Origin: an uncultured Planctomycetaceae bacterium
GTDB lineage: Bacteria; Planctomycetota; Planctomycetia; Pirellulales; Pirellulaceae
Direction of reading: 5' to 3'
NCBI GenBank assembly: GCA_903863885.1
Contig: CAIPEB010000753.1
Coordinates: forward strand, 1 to 63,883
Length of the DNA: 63,883 bases
The notes below the pieces were generated by a model. The model had not been told where the DNA came from. It made no database searches and was given only the letters and a program-made list of their open reading frames with translations. Made by a program: the position numbers and the translations under genes. Positions 55,406 through 62,786 of this stretch are shown in pieces. Each line of letters begins with the position of its first letter. Within the stretch, counting starts at the first letter, position 1.

Positions 55406-57544
55406 ATGAACACGCTCGCCAGCAAATCGCAGCTGTGGTTAGCACTCATCGCGGCAGTCATTGCCGCATTTTCTTTTTCGCAAGCCGCCGAAGATCCGGT
55501 TATTGCGGACAAGACACTGGTTGCATGGGTCTCGCCCGCCAATCTCACGCAGCGGGGCGGAAGCGTTCTGACCATCGAGCGGTCGGGCGGAACATTCGAT
55601 GCCATGGTGTTCGGGGAAATCGCTCCGACGAAATGGATGGCGGGCAGCGAGGGCTTTGCACGGACCATGCAGCAGCAAGCCGAATCTGCCGCTGAAACCG
55701 TGAAGCCTCCGACGCTGGTTCAGATCGCCATCGTTTACCAGGGCAAGCAGGTCACCATCTATCGGGACGGCAGCCAATACGCGAACTACACGGCGAAAGG
55801 CTCCGAGAAGTTCCGAACCGACAGCCTCGTCCTCATGGGTCTGCGGCACATGGGCGCGGCGGCGGACAATCGCTTCTTTACCGGGTCGATCGACGACGCG
55901 CGAATCTATGCAACGGCATTGTCTGCGGATCAGATCAAGTCGCTGAAGCCGAATCAGCCCTCAGAACCATCGCCGCTGGCTTGGTGGGACTTCGAGGAGG
56001 GCAAAGTGTCGGACCGCATGAATGTCTTCCCGACCACCACGCTCCTCGGCGCAGCGAGAGTCGCCGACGGCCGCCTCTATCTGGATCGCGAAGGCGCGTA
56101 TCTGATGGCTGCCAAATCCGCTCCGCAGGCGTCGCTCGATTTCAACCAGGCGGACAGCGTCAATCGGGCGTTTCGCGAGAAGCTGCTCGCTGATCCGTAT
56201 CGCCCCGGCTACCACTTCGTAACGCCCGAAGGTCGCTGCATGCCGTTTGATCCCAACGGCGCAATTTACTGGAAGGGCCGATACCACCTTTTCTATATCT
56301 TTCAGGACGCGCGAGGGCACAACTGGGGCCACGTTTCCAGCACGGACCTGTTTCACTGGCGACATCACCCGACGGGGCTTGTGTCCGGCATGTTCAGCGG
56401 CAACTGCTTCATCAACAAGGACGGCCGGCCAACGATGTGCTACCACCAGGTCGGCCAGGGAAATGCGATGGCCGTCGCAGTCGATGACGATCTGAACGAA
56501 TGGACGAAACTGCCCTCCAATCCCATCACGCCCAAGACCTCGCCCGGCGATCCCCATCATGACAAGTACCGTTCCTGGGATCCCTACGGCTGGGTCGAAG
56601 AGAATACGTATTACGCGATTTTCGGCGGCAACAAGCCGGCCGTCGCCAAGTCCGACAAGCTCGAAGGCGAGTGGAAATATGTGGGCGACCTGATGGCGAA
56701 CACGGCGGGCGACGTGTCGATTGACGAAGACGTCTCCTGCGCGGATTTCTTCAAGATCGGCAACAAGCGCATGCTGCTGTGCATCAGCCACAAACTCGGC
56801 GCCCGCTACTATCTCGGCGAATGGAAGAACGAGCAATTCCATCCGTCATTCCACGAAAAAATGAGCTGGGTGGACAATTCGTTTTTCGCACCCGAAAGCC
56901 TGCTCGACGACCAGGGCCGCCGCATCATGTGGTCGTGGATTTTCGACGGCCCGCAGTTCGTCATGCGAACCGAAACCGGTTGGTCAGGCACGATGGGACT
57001 GCCTCGCGTGCTGACGCTTGCCGAGGACGGAATGCTGCGGATGAATCCGCCGGTGGAAATCGAACGCCTGCGCTACAACGCCCGCGAGTTGCCCGCCTTC
57101 CGCGTGGAAGCCGGCGCGGAACGAAAGCTCGACGGCATCGCGGGAAACAGTATCGAACTGGAAGTCACCTTCTCCGCGCCATCGGCAGGCCAGTCCGGCA
57201 TCAAGGTCTGCGCATCCCCGGACGGCGAGGAGCAGACATTGATTTATTACGATGCGGCGGAAAAGAAGCTGAAGGTGGATACAAACAAATCCAGCGCAAA
57301 AGAGGGCCCCAAGACCATCGAAGCCGGTCCGTTTGAATTGAAGCAAAACGAACCGCTCGTGCTGCGGGTGTTTGTCGACAAGTCGGTCGTCGAAGTGTTT
57401 GCCAACGGCGGACGACAGGCCGTGATGCGCCGCGTCTATCCGTCCCGCGCGGACAGCACGCAAGTGTCGGTCTTTTCGATCGGCGGCGCGAGCGATGTGT
57501 CGGCGGTCAAAGCTTGGGACATGTCGCCGTCGAACCCCTATTAG
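55406..57544 (+). CDS. GH32-like protein with N-terminal LamG-like domain
   Basis: About 712 residues, secreted (signal peptide LWLALIAAVIAAFSFS). ATG 55406 has GAAGG upstream. An N-terminal LamG-like domain (about 30-190; RFFTGSIDDARIYATALSADQ) precedes a five-bladed propeller with GH32 features: FDPNGAIYWKGRYHLFYIF (nucleophile Asp282) and a C-terminal beta-sandwich (FVDKSVVEVFANGG). The second motif reads WDP rather than RDP (Asp392), and the EC motif reads SC (Ser444-Cys445), so the usual acid/base glutamate is missing. Either an altered enzyme or a binding protein for fructan-like sugars. Confidence 0.8.
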   Translation: MNTLASKSQLWLALIAAVIAAFSFSQAAEDPVIADKTLVAWVSPANLTQRGGSVLTIERSGGTFDAMVFGEIAPTKWMAGSEGFARTMQQQAESAAETVKPPTLVQIAIVYQGKQVTIYRDGSQYANYTAKGSEKFRTDSLVLMGLRHMGAAADNRFFTGSIDDARIYATALSADQIKSLKPNQPSEPSPLAWWDFEEGKVSDRMNVFPTTTLLGAARVADGRLYLDREGAYLMAAKSAPQASLDFNQADSVNRAFREKLLADPYRPGYHFVTPEGRCMPFDPNGAIYWKGRYHLFYIFQDARGHNWGHVSSTDLFHWRHHPTGLVSGMFSGNCFINKDGRPTMCYHQVGQGNAMAVAVDDDLNEWTKLPSNPITPKTSPGDPHHDKYRSWDPYGWVEENTYYAIFGGNKPAVAKSDKLEGEWKYVGDLMANTAGDVSIDEDVSCADFFKIGNKRMLLCISHKLGARYYLGEWKNEQFHPSFHEKMSWVDNSFFAPESLLDDQGRRIMWSWIFDGPQFVMRTETGWSGTMGLPRVLTLAEDGMLRMNPPVEIERLRYNARELPAFRVEAGAERKLDGIAGNSIELEVTFSAPSAGQSGIKVCASPDGEEQTLIYYDAAEKKLKVDTNKSSAKEGPKTIEAGPFELKQNEPLVLRVFVDKSVVEVFANGGRQAVMRRVYPSRADSTQVSVFSIGGASDVSAVKAWDMSPSNPY

Positions 57545-57572
57545 ACTCTTTACCCTGTGAACCGAGGGCCGC

Positions 57573-59057
57573 ATGAAACCCATTAGTCTCACCTCGCGCG
57601 CCGGTTGGGTTATCGCCCTGACGATCGCGACCCTTGGAATCAGCCGTTCAGCGCCCGCCGCTGAGCGGCCGAACATCTTGTTCCTGTTTGCCGACGACCA
57701 GAGAGCCGACACGATCGCGGCATTCGGAAACCCGGCGATCCGGACTCCGAACATCGACAAACTGGCAGCCGAAGGGTTCAGCTTTCGCGCGAACTACTGC
57801 TTCGGCGGCAACAGCGGAGCCGTGTGCGTGCCGAGCCGCGCCATGCTGATGAGCGGCAAGACATGGTTCCACATCGATACGTCGACCCTCAAGGATGTCC
57901 GCTTGATGCCGGAAGTGCTTCATGAGCAGGGTTACACAACGTTCGCGACCGGCAAGTGGCACAATGGCCAGCCGTCATGGCTGCGCGCTTTCCAGAACGG
58001 AAAGAACATATTTTTCGGCGGAATGGCCGACCACACCCGGGTACCGGTGCGGGATCGCACTGCCGATGGCAAGCTGACCGCCGAGCGGACAGGCGAGAAA
58101 TTCTCCAGCGAACTGTTTGCCGAGGCGGCGATTGATTTCCTGCGGAGTCACGATCGCAAGGAACCGTTTTTTGCTTACGTTGCCTTCACTGCGCCTCACG
58201 ATCCGCGGCAGCCGCCCCTGCCCTATCGCGAGATGTACTACAAGAACCTGCCTCCCCTTCCCGCGAATTTCCGCCCGCAACTGCCATTCGACAACGGAAT
58301 GATGCGCGGAGGCCGCGACGAGAACCTCGCCCCCTGGCCCCGCACCGAAGCGGTCATTCGCGATCAGCTGGCCGAGTACTACGGTTCCATCACGCACCTG
58401 GACGAGCAGATCGGACGCATACTTGAAACACTGAAAGAAACAGGCCAGGCCGAGCGCACGATAATCGTCTACGCCGCCGACAATGGACTCGCCTTGGGCA
58501 GTCACGGACTGCTGGGCAAGCAGAGCGTCTACGAGCACAGCATGCGAGTGCCGCTGATCTTCTCCGGCCCGGGCATACCGCGCGGCAAGTCCACAACCGC
58601 GTTCACCTATCTGCTCGACGTGTTCCCGACTCTTTGCGACCTGACGGGCACTCAACCGCCGGCCGACTTGGAAGGCAAGAGCCTGCGACCGATCTGGGAG
58701 GGAAAAGCGCCGCAGGTCCGGGACTCGGTGTTCCTGCCGTTCCTGGACATCCAGCGCGCCGTGAGGGACGAGCGATGGAAGCTGATCTGCTATCCCAAGA
58801 TCGGCTGCAGGGAGCTGTACGATCTGCAGACCGATCCGAACGAGAACATTAATCTCATCGAACGCCCCGACAGCGCGCCGCACGTGGATCGATTGATGAA
58901 ACTCTTCAAGGAGTGGCAGTCCTTAGTCGGCGACAAGGTGGAGATCCCCGATCACAGCACGCCGTACAAGCCGGTCGACTTGACCGGGATGGCGCGCGAG
59001 CCCGACCAATGGCAACCCGATTGGATCGTGAAGAAGTACTTCCAGCCGTCGAGATAA
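57573..59057 (+). CDS. S1-family sulfatase (CVPSR)
   Basis: A 494-residue secreted sulfatase (signal peptide VIALTIATLGISRSAPAA). Metal-binding FADDQRAD (Asp41/Asp42), formylglycine site CVPSR (Cys85) and YAADNGLALG support activity. The middle region has FVAYTAP-type variation (FFAYVAFTAPHDPRQPP) common in iduronate/choline-sulfatase-like S1 members. It starts 28 bases after the GH32-like stop and is followed by another sulfatase, so these three genes are probably one operon. Confidence 0.9.
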   Translation: MKPISLTSRAGWVIALTIATLGISRSAPAAERPNILFLFADDQRADTIAAFGNPAIRTPNIDKLAAEGFSFRANYCFGGNSGAVCVPSRAMLMSGKTWFHIDTSTLKDVRLMPEVLHEQGYTTFATGKWHNGQPSWLRAFQNGKNIFFGGMADHTRVPVRDRTADGKLTAERTGEKFSSELFAEAAIDFLRSHDRKEPFFAYVAFTAPHDPRQPPLPYREMYYKNLPPLPANFRPQLPFDNGMMRGGRDENLAPWPRTEAVIRDQLAEYYGSITHLDEQIGRILETLKETGQAERTIIVYAADNGLALGSHGLLGKQSVYEHSMRVPLIFSGPGIPRGKSTTAFTYLLDVFPTLCDLTGTQPPADLEGKSLRPIWEGKAPQVRDSVFLPFLDIQRAVRDERWKLICYPKIGCRELYDLQTDPNENINLIERPDSAPHVDRLMKLFKEWQSLVGDKVEIPDHSTPYKPVDLTGMAREPDQWQPDWIVKKYFQPSR

Positions 59058-59144
59058 CACGGTTTGCCCCTTGTCCCGCGGAACAAGCATGCTGTTCCAG
59101 CCAGGCTCGGAGTCACCAACAACGCGCCCCCCGCCATCGAGCAT

Positions 59145-59151
59145 AAGGAAG
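59145..59151 (+). promoter_or_regulatory. Shine-Dalgarno deciding a GTG start at 59158
   Basis: AAGGAAG sits 6 bases before GTG 59158, right in front of the signal peptide. The frame is open upstream to TTG 59071 and ATG 59089, but those starts have no comparable site and would put about 23-29 extra residues before the signal. Confidence 0.65.
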
Positions 59152-59157
59152 ACCGTT

Positions 59158-60735
59158 GTGCTTTGGCTGCTTGCCGGTTTGCTGTGTGCCGCGCCGCAAG
59201 CGCAGGCCGCCCCTGCTCGGCCGAACTTCGTGATCATCCTCGCCGATGACATGGGTTTCTCGGATATCGGCTGCTATGGCGGCGAGATCGCGACGCCGAA
59301 CATCGACCGACTGGCCGCCGGCGGTTTGCGATTCACGCAGTTCTACAACACCGCGCGATGCTGGCCGACGCGGTCGTGCATCATGTCGGGCTACTACGCG
59401 CAGCAGATCCGCATGGATCCGCCGAGCGGCCGCCTGCCGGACTGGGCGACTCTGCTCCCTCGCCGTCTGGCGACCGCCGGTTATCGCAGTTATCACTCGG
59501 GAAAATGGCACGTCACAGGCGCGCCGAAGCCGGTTGCGGACGGCGGCTTCGCCCGCTCGTATTGGTTCGAGGACTGGGACCGTTATTTCACTCCTTCGAA
59601 ACACTACATCGACGACCTTCTCGCACCGAAGGTCGGGACCGACGACAACTACTACGCCACCACGGCCTTTGCCGATCGCGCGATCGATTTCCTGCAGGAT
59701 CACGCGGCAAACCACTCCGCTCAGCCTTTCTTCCTTTACCTGGCGTTCATCTCGCCCCATTTCCCGCTGCAGGTTCCGCCGCAGGACGCGGCCCGATATC
59801 GCAACGCCTATCGCGAAGGCTGGGATTCGATTCGGCAGCGTCGCTTTGAGCGGATGAAGAATCTGGGAATTATCAATTGCGGCCTGGCGCCGGCCGAACC
59901 GTCGTTGTCGCCGCGATACTTCCAGCCTGAGGTATTGCAGACGCTGGGCCCCGGCGAAAACCCGCACGCGGTTGCGTGGGAACAGCTGAGTGCCGCACAG
60001 AGGGAATTCCAGGCCACCAAAATGAGCCTGCACGCGGCCATGGTCACCCGCATGGATATCGAGATCGGCCGGCTGGTGGACCAGCTCCGGGCGATGAACG
60101 CAATGGATGATACGCTCATCCTGTTTCTCTCCGACAACGGCACCGACGCCACAATCATGGTTCGGGGCGACGGACACGATCGAAATGCCGAGCCTGGATC
60201 GCGGCAGTCTTTTCTCTGCCTCGGCCCCGGATGGTCCACCGTGGGCAACACGCCGTTCCGCAGGCACAAGGTCTGGGTCCACGAGGGAGGCATCTCGACG
60301 CCTCTGGTCGCGCACTGGCCGCGAGGAATCCCTGCACGCGGCGAATTGCGTCGCGGCGTCGGACACGTAATCGACTTCGTGCCGACACTGCTTGATCTGG
60401 CCGGAGCCGAACGCCGGGTTCCCGAAGGTGCGCCGCCTCTTCCGGGAATCAGCCTCGTGCCCGAGTTCGAGCGATCCGGATCGCTGCAGCACGATTGCGT
60501 TTTCTTCCACCACGAAGGAAACCGCGCGCTGCGCAAAGGCGATTGGAAAGTCGTTTCGGCCCGCGAAGACAACGACTCGTGGGAACTCTACAACCTGGCC
60601 AACGACCGCTGTGAACAAGTGAATCTCGCCACGCAGCAGCCAGCCATTCTGCAGGAAATGGTCGAACTGTGGCTTCGCCGCGAAAACGAATTCCGGAGCC
60701 AGTCGGCGGTCAGCACGGCAAAGTCCCCTCCGTAG
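59158..60735 (+). CDS. S1-family sulfatase (CWPTR)
   Basis: A 525-residue secreted sulfatase from GTG 59158, with signal peptide LWLLAGLLCAAPQAQA. The formylglycine site is CWPTR (Cys68) within FYNTARCWPTR, typical of the arylsulfatase-A-like S1 group; ILADDMGF (Asp30/Asp31) and FLSDNGTDA complete the metal site. It has a longer central insert than the CSPTR sulfatase. Third member of the GH32-like/sulfatase operon. Confidence 0.9.
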   Translation: MLWLLAGLLCAAPQAQAAPARPNFVIILADDMGFSDIGCYGGEIATPNIDRLAAGGLRFTQFYNTARCWPTRSCIMSGYYAQQIRMDPPSGRLPDWATLLPRRLATAGYRSYHSGKWHVTGAPKPVADGGFARSYWFEDWDRYFTPSKHYIDDLLAPKVGTDDNYYATTAFADRAIDFLQDHAANHSAQPFFLYLAFISPHFPLQVPPQDAARYRNAYREGWDSIRQRRFERMKNLGIINCGLAPAEPSLSPRYFQPEVLQTLGPGENPHAVAWEQLSAAQREFQATKMSLHAAMVTRMDIEIGRLVDQLRAMNAMDDTLILFLSDNGTDATIMVRGDGHDRNAEPGSRQSFLCLGPGWSTVGNTPFRRHKVWVHEGGISTPLVAHWPRGIPARGELRRGVGHVIDFVPTLLDLAGAERRVPEGAPPLPGISLVPEFERSGSLQHDCVFFHHEGNRALRKGDWKVVSAREDNDSWELYNLANDRCEQVNLATQQPAILQEMVELWLRRENEFRSQSAVSTAKSPP

Positions 60736-60997
60736 GCGAACGAGTCGCTGGATTTATCCGCGTGAATCCGTGCCGATCCGTGGCCTCCCTGTTGCACAAA
60801 CCGCATTCCGGTGTGTCCGCGCGCGGCGGTGCAAATTACTCATTGTGGCGGGGCGACCTTGCCGTCTCGGCCAGGCAGCATCCATAATCAGGTGGTCGAA
60901 TACTCGGCTCAACCCGATCGCTGCAATGCGTCTCGCGATCACGAGTCCGTGCAGACGACTTGGCAACTTAACCTCGGCACTCCATGCGAACGGCCCC

Positions 60998-61360
60998 ATG
61001 CGCTACGGCACAGTCATTCAGTACTTCCCCGAAAAAGGCTTCGGATTCATTCGTCCCGACACCGGGCCGGACATTTTCTTCCACATCACCGCCCTGGGTG
61101 CCTGCAATCCCGAACCGAAGATCGAGCCGGGCCAGCCGGTGAAGTACGAACTCAAACCGGGGACCGAACCGAAGTACCGTCGCCGATCACGACGGTCGGA
61201 CGATGACGAGTCACCCAAGGAGCAACCCGTCAAGCCGCTCGCCGAGTTTGTCGAGTTGATCGACAAGATCCCGGGTGCGATTCTCGAGGAGAATCCCAAC
61301 CAGCGCAATACCGAACATCACCCGCGGGCGCGACAAAGGAAGCCGACCTGGCGATCTTGA
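60998..61360 (+). CDS. Cold-shock-domain protein with charged tail
   Basis: A 120-residue protein. The N-terminal 55 residues are a cold-shock domain with an RNA-binding-like YGTVIQYFPEKGFGFIRPD (RNP1-like, GFGFI) and DIFFHITAL (RNP2-like). The tail is rich in Lys, Arg, Asp and Glu (RRRSRRSDDDESPKEQP) followed by a helix. Likely binds single-stranded nucleic acid. The start at 60998 begins the domain; the frame runs back to 60770 but that stretch is not domain-like. Confidence 0.82.
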   Translation: MRYGTVIQYFPEKGFGFIRPDTGPDIFFHITALGACNPEPKIEPGQPVKYELKPGTEPKYRRRSRRSDDDESPKEQPVKPLAEFVELIDKIPGAILEENPNQRNTEHHPRARQRKPTWRS

Positions 61361-61430
61361 CCTTGCAGGCGAGGTTCCTGCAACGGATTCCGCTGCTCAA
61401 ATAGAGAACAATCGGGCTGGTTGCAGTCCT

Positions 61431-61455
61431 GCCGGTTCTTGGCAAATGAACCGGC
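61431..61455. terminator. 8-bp hairpin between convergent genes
   Basis: GCCGGTTC (61431-61438) pairs with GAACCGGC (61448-61455) around a 9-base loop. It sits between the cold-shock-domain gene and the convergent RidA-like gene. No T-run follows, so it could end transcription by a Rho-independent-like or Rho-assisted route. Confidence 0.5.
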
Positions 61456-61460
61456 GCGCG

Positions 61461-62702
61461 TCAGCGGCGAGCGGGAATAACGGCAATCGCTTCCATCTCG
61501 CACAGGAGATTCGGGCGACAGACGCCGGCCTCCACAAACGTATTGGGCAGCCCGCTCAATCCCCACTCGTCCCAAACCTGAACGAACGTATCGAGCTCCC
61601 GTCGCCACTTCAGATACGTGATGATCTGCGTCAAGTCGGCAAAGGTTGCGCCGTGCGGTCGCAGCAGTTCCTTGATGTTGAGCAGCATGCGCTCAATCTG
61701 CTTGCGCTCGTCGCCGAGATGAACCGTCGCTCCCTGCTCATCGACACTCGCCGTTCCGGAAATGAACAGAACCGTCTTATCGGGGGTCGAGACCTTCATG
61801 CCCCGCGAAAACGCCGAGCCGTATTCCTCGGCTTCGTTCAGCGTCGGAGTGTGCATGACTTCGATCGATGCGCCGTCCGGGTTCAACAGTGCATACAGAT
61901 CCATCGAGCATTCGGTGCCGGGCGGATAAAGGCCCGCGCGAATTCCCGTGCTGGCCGGCAATCGCCTTACATCGTGCTCTTTGAAGAACTCGTTCCTCGA
62001 CAAATTGAACTCGTCGTAGTCGCGATCGATATCATCGAGGTAACACCACGTGCGCAGCACTTTCGGAAAGGTCGTCCCGTAACTTTGCAGCATCTGCCGC
62101 GCCGTCGCGAACATCGAGTCGGACTGTTCGCGAAACGGCGGCGCCGGAAAGGCCGGATTCCCTCGGCCGTTGATGTTCGTGATGTACAGATGGCGATAAT
62201 CGCCGATTTCGATCAGCTTGGTCGTGGCCCCCCATTCGCTCCGGGGAAACGAATGCACGCGAACCCGCCCCGTATCGGCGGGCGCGATCGCATACAACTG
62301 CAGTTCGAAAGCCTGTTCGTGGCGACACGGCGGCTGTTCGATGTAAGTCGCCGCGGGAAGCTTGTCCGTATTTACTCCCGCCCGCCAATAGGCCTCGCGC
62401 CGGACATCCGTGAAAACGTCGTAGTCGGCTTTCACATTTCGAAAGAAGATGCGTTCCCAAACCACATCCTTGAGGGTAACGCCCGCTTCCTGCAGTTTGC
62501 GAGGAAGACACTCGTAGAACTTGACGGCCTGTTCGCGCGAAGATCCCGAAATCGAAACGGGAGCGCAGCGAAGGAAGACCTCGCGTGCCTGAGACGTGGT
62601 GATCAGAACGCTCTCACCATTGCACACGCCGCGGCCTTCGGTGCAGGTGCAGCAACTTCTCTGCGCGCTGTTTGGCGACGAGTTGATCCGCATGTCGGTC
62701 AT
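61461..62702 (-). CDS. Tandem RidA/YjgF-like protein
   Basis: A 413-residue protein with two RidA-like halves. The C-terminal half has LFISGTASVDEQGATVHLGD, RMLLNIKELLRPHGATFADLTQIITYLK and CRPNLLCEMEAIAVIPARR, matching RidA (imine/enamine deaminase) signature blocks, with an Arg in the position that binds substrate. The N-terminal half is more divergent. A cysteine cluster (SCCTC then C) lies near the N-terminus. Chorismatase-like and other diverged RidA proteins share this tandem layout; reaction unknown. Probably cytoplasmic. Confidence 0.75.
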   Translation of the reverse strand: MTDMRINSSPNSAQRSCCTCTEGRGVCNGESVLITTSQAREVFLRCAPVSISGSSREQAVKFYECLPRKLQEAGVTLKDVVWERIFFRNVKADYDVFTDVRREAYWRAGVNTDKLPAATYIEQPPCRHEQAFELQLYAIAPADTGRVRVHSFPRSEWGATTKLIEIGDYRHLYITNINGRGNPAFPAPPFREQSDSMFATARQMLQSYGTTFPKVLRTWCYLDDIDRDYDEFNLSRNEFFKEHDVRRLPASTGIRAGLYPPGTECSMDLYALLNPDGASIEVMHTPTLNEAEEYGSAFSRGMKVSTPDKTVLFISGTASVDEQGATVHLGDERKQIERMLLNIKELLRPHGATFADLTQIITYLKWRRELDTFVQVWDEWGLSGLPNTFVEAGVCRPNLLCEMEAIAVIPARR

Positions 62703-62786
62703 GTTTCCCTCGAAAGTTGATCAAGGCAGCAGGTCAGGGGATCGGGCGAAACGCGGAGCCATCCGCCTGCCGATGGCGTCACGGCA

